Program-made: the position numbers and the translations under genes
Assembly: GCA_951812925.1 (NCBI GenBank)
Contig: OX638368.1
Location: 159,636,492-159,700,491 of the forward strand
DNA length: 64,000 bases
Direction of reading: 5' to 3'
Origin: Calliopum simillimum
Taxonomy: Eukaryota; Arthropoda; Insecta; Diptera; Lauxaniidae
Part shown: piece after piece, positions 54,333-64,000 of the stretch
Layout: each line of letters starts with the position of its first letter
Position numbering within the stretch: the first letter of the stretch is position 1
The notes under the pieces: generated by a model
The model's input: the letters and a program-made list of their open reading frames with translations, nothing else
Database searches by the model: none
Told to the model about the DNA's origin: nothing

Positions 54333-57300
54333 TTAGGATTTTATTAAATTCGTTTGTTGTTCGTTCAGCCAGTTGCCAACTTTTTCTTTGTTTTGTTCCA
54401 GCCATGCAATATTGTATTTAACGTTTTCAATTGCCTCTTTACGTGCAGCAGTACCAGCGCCTGCTTCGGGATATTTTGCAAAGAATACCTCCATTTCTTC
54501 AAGTTTTGTTTGCGACGCAAATCTTCCAGTTATCGAAGGAATCACGCGACCCATAGTGCGTTCATTGATGCCGAAACGTTCGACTAATTTTGGCCAATTT
54601 TCACGTACATAATCCCATACAAGACTTTGACCAATTGGATTTTGAGCAATGTTTTGTAAGCAACTAAAATAATCTTGTCTACGCACATATGATTCATTCC
54701 AAGCCAAATTAATGAAGCTAATTGACGAGATTAAAGAAAATAAAATCAATTAAAACATTATATAATTTCATAAATGAATTCTATATACCTTTGCAGGATC
54801 CATGGTTCCTTAACTGCAGCCAGCGCTTCCATCAGTTTAATTTTCTCTTGCGCATCGGCCTCTGCGACAAATAAGTCGAGTACTTGATGCCACGTTTTAT
54901 CATTTCCAGCAACTTGCATGCCATAGTAATAAATAGTAGAGCGTATGTCGGGACTAGGACGCTCAGTTGGATTACTAAGCCAAGCATTGAAACGTGCAGC
55001 AGCTTCTGTTAAAGCTTCTTCGTGTCCAAAACTACAGGCAGTATTTAAGACATCTACTCGCATTAAACTGCAATTAATAAATACGAAAAGCTTCGTTAGT
55101 GATATAAAAACACAAAGGCTATTAAGACAACACTTAGTTGAAATATACATTTTCGATATATTTTGCGATGCTGAATCCGAATCTGCCATCAGAATCCTTA
55201 TATCTCTATTACATCTCTATTTATTTGAGAAATCTTCTCTTCTTTTACGACCTTAAATGGTATTTTTTGTCAAGAACGTTATTCATGGTAAATATGTTTC
55301 TTTTCTTCCATTAATCTTATTTACAACTCAATTTCTTTTTCAACTTACGTTCAATTTAAGTACATACACAATTTATAGTTTAACTATAAACTTCCAAATC
55401 CAATGTTTAAAACGCCTTTGAACTTTTAGTCTCAAAAACCATAAGTGAAGAGCAATTCCGACACAGGAATCGGATTCAGCATGACAGTTTTTGATTAGGT
55501 TTGTTGTTTTTTTTTTTTTTTTCTTCAAAAATACCGTTTTTCAACCTATTTTGAGGTGGGGGTCATCTACACGCAATTTTAAAAATGATTGAATTTCGTA
55601 TCTAACTCCATAAAGTATTGGTTAAAAAAAGAAAATCAGAGTTTTCTCCAACTATTAATTTAACCCCATTCTGGAGAACCGTGGGGAGTTTTAAATTTAA
55701 AAATGTATTACATTTATCGATGTGAAAAAAATGTATTGATTTTCGAATTGGCCTGAAGAGGCAAAATAATTGTTTGATTCTTAATTGTTATCAGCTTAAA
55801 CCGTACACATAAATAATAATAATTTTCATATTAATAAACACTTACTTATTCAAATGATCACTTCCAACATTCCATGTTACTGCTTCAATGACGGGGTTAA
55901 GGAGCTGTCTCGCATACAATGCGAAATCACGATAATAATTCGTGTAGTACAGTAAGTTCCGAATGGATTTCAAACGGGTGGTGGCCACATTCCATGGCAC
56001 ATAATCTAACTCCTTCTCAAGATATTTAGTAAGATCTAATGCTGTACTATATTCTAACAGTCCTGCATCAGCCAAGGCAAATGCATCATCAATTAGATTG
56101 GCACGATCTGAAACGCTAAATTTACCCCTATTATCAATAAGCGTCTCAGTCATAGCCTCCCAAAGATCGGTCGGATAGTTAACACGATAATATCCCGTTT
56201 GGTTTCTATTTAATTTAATCCAGCCGACAGCGCTTGGTAGAGGTATTGTCACTATTTGGTAGAAAAAAAAAAAAAACAATATGTTAAAATATAATTTCAG
56301 TTTATTGTACTAAATGATAGGTTATGAAAAATAAAAAGACGTATTTTATCGAATTTGTGTATCAGCGATTTTTTTCATTTTATGCCTCCTCAAAGCTTAA
56401 AGTTCGCGTTTTATATGAAATTTTGAGATTTTATGAAAAAACCATCTGATTATGAAATGGTGCTCATATCCTTACCTTTAATTTTAGATATAGCACTTGA
56501 GAATCTGCATGGTAGTTTTTGTTTTATATGCAAAACCATTTTCAATGACTTTTTTTTTCATATATTTCGGAAAATAAAAAAAAAAAAAAAAAAATCATCA
56601 CATAGTCTTCTAATATTGGAATAGCAAAATTTTTGAAGTTTTGCTTATAAAACAAAAACTACCATGCTGATTCTCAAGTGCTATATCTATCTGGCTATAA
56701 CTGGCCAGACAGACGGACATGACTAAATCAAATCAGAAGGTGACGCTGATCAAGAATATACATACTTTTTCATACCTGCCACGCCTCCTTCTCTGCGTTA
56801 CAAACGGAAGGATAAAGTGAATATAGGGTGAATATGAGTGTAGGGTATAAAAAGGCAAAATGCATAAAACAACAACACAAAATATTTATTGGAAGGCAGG
56901 TTTTTGTTAACCCTTTCGACCCGAAAAAAAAATGTGGGGAACACAATATTTGTGATAGGTTAATCCTAAAAACTTAATTTAAGTTAAATGTTTGGCCGTC
57001 TCAATTCAAATTTTCACCGCCAGAGGCGCTTCTGATGTTTTTGATTGGAGTGGTTACTAAAAATTGCATTAGTTTTATTAATTCATTAAATTTAAGTGAC
57101 GTTAATAACCGAGTTATGTATTTATTCAAAAATTTTTGGGATATATTGTCCCAACCGGTTCGAAAGGGTTAAGGTTAAGTGCCCACCACAGGTCATATCA
57201 TCAGACGAATTTGCCGAAATCCAGAATAACTTACAAGCATACTATAGTTAACCTTTATCATAGTTTTGTTGAGAACCAATAGTCCAGGCAAATTAGCAAA

Positions 57301-60113
57301 ATAATAATAATTAGGGCAAAGCTGACAATCGGTACAGACCTTAGATACACCATTACAAGTAAACTGTCAAAAGTCCTTATTGATCCCATGTGAGCTAAAA
57401 AAGTTATTCAAGGTCAAAGGTCACAAAAAATAGTTTTTTGGAAATATCTTGCCAGCTGCAGCCTCTAGAGAAAAATGGTGGCAACCCTAAAAGTGAATGT
57501 TGGACTTTTAAAGTTTATATAAACTTTTTAAAACTAAAATTTATGTTTTTTATTTTGCTAAATGTATGCTTCAAGCGTTACTTAAAAAAATACCATGTGA
57601 CAGCCCTGAAAACGATAATGGGCGCAGTCGACGTAGCTACGGCAAAGGAAAGACCTTGCGGCATACAAATGTGCATTGTAAAATAATTTGAAAGTTTATT
57701 TTCGAATATATCTCATGAAATGGATGAAAAAAAAACTCTTCCTAGGGCACATCATTTCCGAGATATTTTGCAAAAACAGTTTTTTTCTAAATTTTGGGAT
57801 TGTCAAAAAATATCTCCTAAACTACAAAATCAACATGCATTTTGTAAAGCAAGCAATTCCCTTTAAACAGTATTTTCACTTTTTACGTGTTCACCGTTCA
57901 TGAGTTAATTAAATTTTAAGCTAAACACATCACTATGCGCACTCACACTAGGCACGCTCATTTTACTAGTTTTTGACGCAATGTAAATAAGAATATCTTC
58001 TAAGCTATAAATCGCATGAAATCAATTCGCTGACCATTTTTATAGGAAATATTATTAGCTATAAAATTGCGGACGAACATTTTTCTCTAGAGGCTACAGC
58101 TGGCGAGATATTTCCAAAAACTATTTTTTGTGACCTTTGACCTTGAATAACTTTTTCAGCTCACATGGGATCAATGGGAACTTTTGACAGTTTACATGTA
58201 ATGGTGTATCTAAGGTCTGTACCGATTTTCAGCTTTGACCTAATTATTGTTATTTAACATCAATTTTTATGCTAATTTGCCTGGGCTACAAAGCAAAAAG
58301 AAAATAAAGCACATGCAAAAGTTACATTTTTTTTTTTCTTATTGATATTATACTATTTTGCACAGCGCTTTAGTGCTCAGTTGAATATGAATTTTGTTTA
58401 TTAATTTCAATAACTTTATGCCTGACTTACTTGTCGTATCTTCGTAATTAAAATTGGCACGCTGCACTTCTGGGTCTTCACTGGTATAATAAGTAATCGG
58501 AATTGTCCAGCGATAACTAAAACGTAAAAACATTTAAAATTTTATTTTCTAAACAAATAAATATCGTCACTCACTTGAATTTTGAATCATCGTAGACGCC
58601 ATCATTATCAGCAGGATTAGAGAAGAAACGTTTTTGCGTAAGCGTGAAAGTGTTGCCCGCTCGGGTTATGTGAACACAAGGTAAACCCATTTGTTCTGTC
58701 CATGTTTGCATAATCACTCTAAAAAGCAAACATTTAAGATTTTCAAGATTTGTTTTCTATTACCCTAACTAAATATATTTACTTGACGTCAAAATCAAAT
58801 CCAAATATATCAAATTCATTTAAGTAATCATTGGTTTCAGCATTTCGAAGATAGTTATTAATTAAATAACTTGTGGTAGCTTTACGGAAATTCTCTTCAC
58901 CCACTAAATCTTCTAACATGCGTATAACGGAAGCACCTTTTGAGTAAGTGATACTATCAAAAAGTTCCGTTATTTGACTAGGACTTTCCACAGTTTGAAC
59001 GATAGGATGTGATGCCAGCGTGGCATCGAGTTTCATCACTCCATGTAAATCGGCAATCAGAAATTGATCAAGCTGTAAAATAAGTGTATAGCTTGAGTAT
59101 TCTTTCGAACATTTTTTTTTTTTTTTTAAATTAATGTACCATCTCCCAAGTAGGTTCCACTTCGTTCACGCCTTTGTATTCAATGTAACTAGCGAAACCT
59201 TCATTCAACCACAAATCATTCCACCATTTCATTGTAACTACAAATTAAATGTTTAAATGATTACATCAATGGCAAATTTCTAATGAACGAATGTTGCTCA
59301 AATAACTTTATGTACATTCTCTTAAAAAGATCAAAATTCAATTTTTTTTTTTAATCAAAATACAAAATTACCTAAATTTCCGAACCACATGTGTGCCAAT
59401 TCGTGCCCAACGACAACAGCTACACGTTGTTTGTTGGCACTGGAGCCAATTTGTTCATCATATAGAAGTGCTGTTTCGCGGAAAGTAACCAAGCCCCAAT
59501 GCTCCATGGCGCCAGATACAAAGTCAGGAATGGCAGCCATATCTGTGTGAAAATAAAGCAAACATAAATCAATTAATATACTCATTCAAATTCTTTAACA
59601 AACTTACCTAATTTAGGCAGGGGATATGCAACTTCAAAGTACTTGATGTAAAATTCAGTGATCTTTACGCCAATATCTAGTGCATATCTTACTTTATCAA
59701 CTTGCGCTTTAGTTGAGAAGACACGCATTTCGAAGTCACGTGCATTCTCTAAGCTGCCGGAAATAGTTTGCCCTTGAAAGGCAAAATCTGATACAATAAA
59801 ACATGCCAAATATGTGCTCATAAGTTCAGAGTCCTCAAAAGTAACCTCAGTTACATTGCCCTCTACAACTTCGCTCTGAAAAATACGAAATTTGATGAAT
59901 GATAAATATTTAACGCTTAATTTTGAAATAAGAAGCTAAGAGCTTAGATAAAATTATATGCTTACCGCAATGGGCATGTTGGACAGAGCATGATAACCAT
60001 CGTCAGTTGGTCGCACTACAGTTATTCTGAACATGGCTTTCATTGCAGGCTCATCAAAGCATGGGAAGGCTTGACGCGCAAATGTCGGTTCAAATTTAGA
60101 GGTAGCAATCCAT
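54333..60113 (-). CDS. M1-family zinc aminopeptidase (APN-like), ten exons, N-terminus missing
   Basis: Exons in coding order: 60113-59966, 59875-59608, 59542-59372, 59237-59140, 59072-58783, 58718-58575, 58516-58431, 56251-55846, 55067-54789, 54717-54333. All junctions are GT-AG and keep phase, giving about 757 codons to the TAA at 54335-54333. Landmarks: [20 protein letters not shown] in place of the usual GAMEN exopeptidase motif; HELAH then 18 residues then E in NEGFASY, the complete zinc site; Tyr in [13 protein letters not shown], the transition-state tyrosine; then the ERAP1-like C-terminal domain ([28 protein letters not shown]). The enzyme removes N-terminal residues from peptides. 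The C-terminus ([10 protein letters not shown]) has no hydrophobic tail, so a GPI anchor is unlikely. About 150-200 N-terminal residues, including any signal peptide or membrane anchor, should lie upstream but were not found. Confidence 0.93.
56489..56686. repeat. Hairpin repeat in the intron
   Basis: ATATAGCACTTGAGAATCTG, CATGGTAGTTTTTGTTTTAT and its complement at 56638-56686, with a T/A-rich loop. Confidence 0.7.
56695..56855 (+). repeat. GCCACGCC repeat family, terminal cassette
   Basis: CAGACAGACGGACATGACTA, GGTGACGCTGATCAAGAATA, CTGCCACGCCTCCTTCTCTG and TGTAGGGTATAAAAAGGC match 33665-33809. Confidence 0.8.
56907..57172. mobile_element. piggyBac-type MITE (266 bp with TTAA)
   Basis: TTAA at 56907-56910 and 57169-57172. 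Ends CCCTTTCGACCCG and (inverted) CCCTTTCGAACCGG. The first eight TIR bases equal those of the piggyBac-like element at 50944-53775, which might therefore have mobilised it. Confidence 0.82.
57411..57423 (+). promoter_or_regulatory. DR1 nuclear-receptor-like motif (left arm)
   Basis: AGGTCAAAGGTCA, a perfect direct repeat of AGGTCA with one spacer base; preceded by TCA, it also forms a TCAAGGTCA monomer-type site. Binding is not shown. Confidence 0.5.
58131..58143 (-). promoter_or_regulatory. DR1 nuclear-receptor-like motif (right arm)
   Basis: TGACCTTTGACCT, the exact inverted counterpart of the left-arm motif. Confidence 0.5.
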
Positions 60114-61696
60114 CTGAAAGAAAAATAGCAATAAATTGGATTAGGATTGGAATTGCATTTAGCTTAAGTTAAATTTAGCGACACTTCTTTAAATAAAAAA
60201 TAAAAATTTCGTGGATCTATTTCTCCTACTCACAAAAAAAAAACATAATTTATTTATTATATTTATCTATTACTAGATGACTCTGTGAACTTCGTACCAC
60301 CTAAAATTTATTTGATAATCGGTTATCAATCGTAATAAACCTTTCGACTTTATTACATAGTAGTGCCTTTGAATTTAAAGATTATGTGGTGTAAATTTTA
60401 TGTGAATGAATTATGTGGACTTTGAGAAAATGCGATTTAAAACAAATTTTTGTTTGAGGGCCACCCTCGATATACGCACTAACTAATATTTCTTACCTTT
60501 TAAACCACCTCAGTATTGTTGAGAACAAACCAAAAAAAAAAAAATATATATATTAAAATCGGTTAAGCCGTTTTCGAGTTTTAGCCAGACCAACGCACGG
60601 AATTCATTTTTATAAATGGGCACGGTTACCGTTGGCAACGTTACGTTCGCACGCACATTTTTGCCCATATCTCTTTGAAAAATAATCAAACATCATAAAA
60701 TCTTAAGTGCATGTAATTAGGCTCCCTAAGGCCAATATTTCTTACGAACAAAGTTTTTGTCTATCGCTTATGGCTTTGGAGTTATAAGAGTTTAAGTGCC
60801 GTTGGGAACGTTATTTTTTTTTGCAAGGTCAGTGCACATTTTCTAAAAAGCCTGCGAATCTAATAATGTATTATCCCAAACATCTTCTATAATTTGCAAA
60901 AGCGTTGAGAACGTTACGCATACGAATTTCTATAAATGAAGCGTAGGCAAATACAGCCAAACGGTCCAAAAATCGATAAAGATGAAAAATATGTGAAAAT
61001 TTCATTCCTTGGAAGGTTCCCGTTTACACTACATTACAAATTTTTTGCTCCAAGACCTCGATACATCATTTTTTTTAAAAATACGATTCCTCCCAAACGG
61101 ATAAAGCTGTCTGGGTGAAACTTGGTACAGATAATACTGAGAGCTATCTTCTGATCAGGATTAAAAATGAGCGTGATCGGTTAATGTTCACACCTACCTC
61201 TCATATTGGTCAGTTGAAACATTGTGTGGAAAGTATGCGTGAAGGTTTACCGATCACGTCCAATTTTAGTCTCAGGTAACTTAATAATATTGTCGTTATC
61301 TGTACCAAATTCCATGCACCTAGCTGAATCCGTCTGGCCACCAGTCCTGGGTTCAATAAAAAAATTGAAATCGAAAATAAATTTTTCCTGGTTTTTTTAG
61401 ATTTTTATGTTGAGCCCTGACTGGCGGCCGAACAGATGCATGAAATTTGGTACATGTAACGACAATAGTACAAGGCTGTCTGGGATGCTTCAAAAAGCCT
61501 ATAAGCAACGAAATTTTTGTGATATCCTTAGCACTCTCTCTCCTCTCAAAATAGCAATTAGGGTGATTTGGTTGATTTGAATCATTGTAAGGAATTTCTA
61601 CCACTTTCAACACAGCTCATCGCGTGGATTCAGAAGAAATTTTAGTAGAAAAATATAACTTATGATTTTTGATTAAAAAATGTTGGTAACGTTATA
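60114..61696. other. Upstream of the first visible aminopeptidase exon; no gene
   Basis: Should be intron if the N-terminal exons lie beyond. It holds CGTTGCCAACGTTAC and GTTGAGAACGTTACG words at about 60640 and 60905, and at 61150-61300 weak traces of the 148-bp satellite (GAGCGTGATCGG..). No exon for the missing N-terminus was recognised. Confidence 0.5.
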
Positions 61697-62408
61697 CAGT
61701 GTGCTCCATCTTTTATGTCGGTATGTAAACGCTGAATAACTTTCACATTTACCAACCGATTGATGTCAGATATATATATCAGATATGCCATGGATCGCTT
61801 CATACAGAAATAACTGTTTGGGCCGGGATTTGCGCAAAAACCATCATTGGGCCATATTTTTTTAAAGAAAACGAAACTGTCGATGGAAATCGATATCGGT
61901 GGATGTTGGCTCATTATGTCTGCCCGCAAATGCGTGAGAAAGGTCTAGATGGTTACTGGTTTCAACAAGACGGTGCACCATGCCACACTGCAAACGCAAC
62001 AATTGCATTTCTGCAACGAAAATTCCCGGGACGTCTGGTGTCAAAAAGAGGCGACATTGACAGATCGACTGATTTAACCCCCCCGGACTTATTTTTGTGG
62101 GGTTATCTGAAAAGCAAAGTTTACGCCAACCAGCCTCAAACTATTGACGAGCTCAAGGCAAACATTCGTGCTGAAATCGACGCTATAACACCCGAGATGC
62201 TCGGAAAGGTAATGGCAAACGCAGAAAAAAAGGAGTCATTTTGTAATTGCTAATAAAGGTGGCCACTTAATTGATATTGTTTCAAAAACTAGTCCAAAAA
62301 AATTGTAAAGAACTAAACTGAATAAAAATACATCACTTATAGAAATCGGTTGTTTTTTCTCAAAGTTATTCAATGTTTACATACCGACATAAAAGATGGA
62401 GCACCCTG
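61697..62408 (+). mobile_element. Tc1/mariner-superfamily element, 5'-deleted (712 bp)
   Basis: TIRs of about 33 bp, CAGTGTGCTCCATCTTTTAT continuing to GTCGGTATGTAAAC at the left, and the complement finishing GGAGCACCCTG at 62408. TA at 61695-61696 and 62409-62410. About half of a normal element is missing from the interior. Confidence 0.9.
61797..62253 (+). pseudogene. Mariner-like transposase, C-terminal half
   Basis: Before the first in-frame ATG (61903) the frame already encodes ITVWAGICAKTIIGPYFF and VDGNRYR, so coding begins upstream. It then gives WFQQDGAPCHTA (second catalytic Asp), FPGRLVSKRGD and LTPPDLFLWGYLKSKVY (third acidic residue, Asp). The first catalytic Asp and the DNA-binding domain are deleted. 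A frame change near DIDRST may also replace the usual Trp-Pro-rich stretch. Inactive. Confidence 0.85.
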
Positions 62409-62410
62409 TA

Positions 62411-63360
62411 CATATTTAGTGGCTTTTTTCACCATGGTAGATACTTTATTTAGGTAATTTTAAAATGTATTGAAAAACTAGACTGAAAATACTCGAAAAA
62501 GGTGATTGCATTTTAATATTTTACCAACTAACTTCCGCTACAAGAAACTTTTTCGTTGGCAACGTTATGTTTTTTTTTTTCGGTAGAATTCATCGCCAAC
62601 AAATATGCATAAGCAACTGGTTTTCCTTCAAAATATCAATGTAAATCCTTAATTTCAAACAAGCAAATTTTTACCTTCTTTTCGGGCCATTTTTCGGGAT
62701 TTTTTTTTTTTTTTTTCACAAGCGAGAGTAAGTTTTTATAAAAAAAGCATCTTAAAATCAATTTATATACTTGAAAATGGTATTTTTTGACAGCATTAAA
62801 TGTAAACTTATGAAATATGGCCAAACGAGTGGGAGATTTTAAGAAAAAAAAAGTTGTATAGCTTCTTCTTACGTGGCCGTGCCCATATATAGATTTATTT
62901 TGTATTATGATTTATTTCTTTTAAGATGATATGAGGTGTTAATTTTTAAATCGAGGTATTCAAGGGTATGCGTTTAAATGAATTAAAAAATATTGCTAGC
63001 TTATAACATAGTCGTATAAAGTTTCTGGGTCTTTAAAGACATTAAATTAATCAATCCAATTGTCATAACTAAAATAATTTAGAAAATAATATGACTCCGA
63101 TGTTTATAAATGGACTTAAGCCACTTTCAAAGCCACAAAATCTTAATGATTTTTTATGTTCTCTCTAGGTTCCCTGTAGGAGCAAGGACCAAGGACGTAG
63201 CTAGGGGAGGAGTTTCGGGGAATTACCCCCACCCAACACCCCGAACGAGAATAAAGAGCAACAAGAAGCCTCAATTACACAGATCATTATATGATTTTTA
63301 CAACGGACTCCTGGCTAAACCCTTGCCCTTCCAAAACTATTTATTAAGAAAATAAAAATT
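62411..63360. other. No gene recognised
   Basis: AT-rich with poly-T runs. A frame at 63110-63355 has no recognisable domain. Confidence 0.4.
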
Positions 63361-63440
63361 TCACCCGCACTGAGATTCGAACGCGGAACACAATGCTAAC
63401 CCTACTCCCACTTGCCTGGTTAACCAGATGATATATGACA
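63361..63440 (-). repeat. tRNA-like B-box fragment next to a hairpin-MITE end
   Basis: The complement of 63361-63410 contains GCGTTCGAATCTCAGTGCGG, a B-box-like T-arm, followed by CCCACTTGCCTGGTTAACC, the MITE end seen at 36721. Confidence 0.45.
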
Positions 63441-63558
63441 TCCATTTACACTTTTTACCTTGATCAGCGCTCTCCCATTTCACTGACAATTAATTTAACG
63501 TTTACCAAATCAAAACACTCAGAGTCTTCGTTTACTAGTCTATAATTATATTTTTATG

Positions 63559-63615
63559 AGTCCGAAAGGCTTTCGTTTACGTACGTTTTATGCGTAAACG
63601 AAAACTTTTCGGACT
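63559..63615. repeat. Strong stem-loop
   Basis: AGTCCGAAAGGCTTTCGTTT pairs with AAACGAAAACTTTTCGGACT, a stem of about 23 bp with few mismatches and an 11-base loop (TACGTTTTATG). Not followed by features of a terminator or known RNA. Confidence 0.6.
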
Positions 63616-63625
63616 AAAAACTTAC

Positions 63626-63692
63626 CTGGCGGAGGTTTTGAACCCGGGTCTTACCACGCAATGCAAGACATTAGACTGATACACTATCGTTT
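63626..63692 (-). repeat. tRNA-like motif, minus sense
   Basis: The complement has an A-box-like GTATCAGTCTAATGTCTTGC and a B-box-like ACCCGGGTTCAAAACCTCCG at tRNA spacing. The stems do not close. 63693-64000 shows nothing further. Confidence 0.45.
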
Positions 63693-64000
63693 GTTTTTCA
63701 TCACAGTGAAGGAACTTCAAAACACAACATAGTCTAGTTGTCAGTGATGTTATAATTCCAATGATGCAATCCATACACATACACCACTTTTGATGCTAAT
63801 GACGGATAATGCATTACATTTCTGACACGAATGAGACCGACCATTTTTGTTAAAATTCATAATTTTAGTGAAATTATTTTAGTTTAAGGTGTAGTCCATT
63901 TTGGACTACTTACAAAACAACACCAAAGATGAGACTACTCAGACAATTCTCATCGCCGGTCCTACAGGGTTAAATAAAATTTGTTTCAAAATGAAAACAT

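Larger units (their letters stand above)
57281..58287. mobile_element. Foldback element (1.0 kb) with long TIRs and DR1 motifs
   Basis: AGTCCAGGCAAATTAGCA and its complement (TGCTAATTTGCCTGGGCT) at the tips, with inverted arms of roughly 200 bp. Arms include CGGTACAGACCTTAGATACA and the complement at 58205-58235. The centre holds open but unsupported frames (57438-57903). Confidence 0.8.
56252..58430 (-). other. Large intron (2179 bp) of the aminopeptidase gene, repeat-filled
   Basis: The other introns are about 55-780 bp. This one contains a hairpin repeat, the tail of the GCCACGCC family, a piggyBac-type MITE and a foldback element, which account for most of its length. Confidence 0.9.

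Noticed and set aside
54354..55256. Plus-strand frames opposite the last aminopeptidase exons
   Set aside because: Complement of exons whose minus-strand reading gives a conserved enzyme with consistent splice phases.
57438..57903. Two open frames of 71-82 codons inside the intron foldback element
   Set aside because: No domain, and the sequence lies within or between inverted repeat arms.

Overview
The window is AT-rich eukaryotic DNA, almost certainly from an insect and most likely a higher fly (Diptera). The evidence is spliced genes with short GT-AG introns, an antigen-5/CAP gene, an M1 aminopeptidase gene, and a dense load of insect-type transposons. The species is not identified; a tephritid-like fly is a guess. 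Only three host genes can be supported: a partial antigen-5-like secreted protein (12477-13165, minus), a lone first exon of a single-pass membrane protein (38946-39188, plus), and ten exons of an M1 zinc aminopeptidase (54333-60113, minus, N-terminal exons not found). Nearly everything else is mobile or repetitive DNA, much of it nested.

1-13 kb: a minisatellite-bearing element, a hAT-type MITE with a perfect 8-bp target duplication, several terminal-inverted-repeat (TIR) elements, a Tc1 relic and an internally deleted mariner, then the antigen-5 gene. 13.6-17.8 kb: a 147-148 bp satellite with higher-order structure that flips orientation across a 200-N gap. 17.8-31 kb: nested TIR elements. 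The main one is a 5.5 kb foldback element with TTAA ends (tentatively Sola-like, 20506-26009) whose arms were hit by a Tc1 element and a TA-MITE, and whose gene was hit by an element with a 9-bp target duplication. After it come a pair of related elements, one of them carrying a Harbinger-type MITE. 33-39 kb: more repeats, a pogo-like transposase relic, a Harbinger-type element and the membrane-protein exon, with 3 kb of this lying between two nearly identical 255 bp direct repeats.

39.5-49.7 kb: a Ty3/gypsy-type LTR retrotransposon in tandem form, LTR-internal-LTR-internal-LTR, with a period of exactly 4942 bp, flanked by a 4-bp TATA duplication. The two internal regions share the same stops and frameshifts. 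50.9-53.8 kb: a nearly complete piggyBac-like transposon with TTAA ends, broken by one stop and one frameshift. 54.3-60.1 kb: the aminopeptidase gene, whose 2.2 kb intron holds a piggyBac-type MITE and a foldback element carrying two nuclear-receptor-type DR1 motifs. 60-64 kb: noncoding DNA, a 5'-deleted Tc1/mariner element and tRNA-like fragments.

The host genes show no functional link to each other. The most unusual features are the tandem provirus with shared defects, the foldback element whose arms duplicate transposase coding sequence, the recurring tRNA-like motifs inside several repeats, and the minisatellite-cored element with inverted ends.
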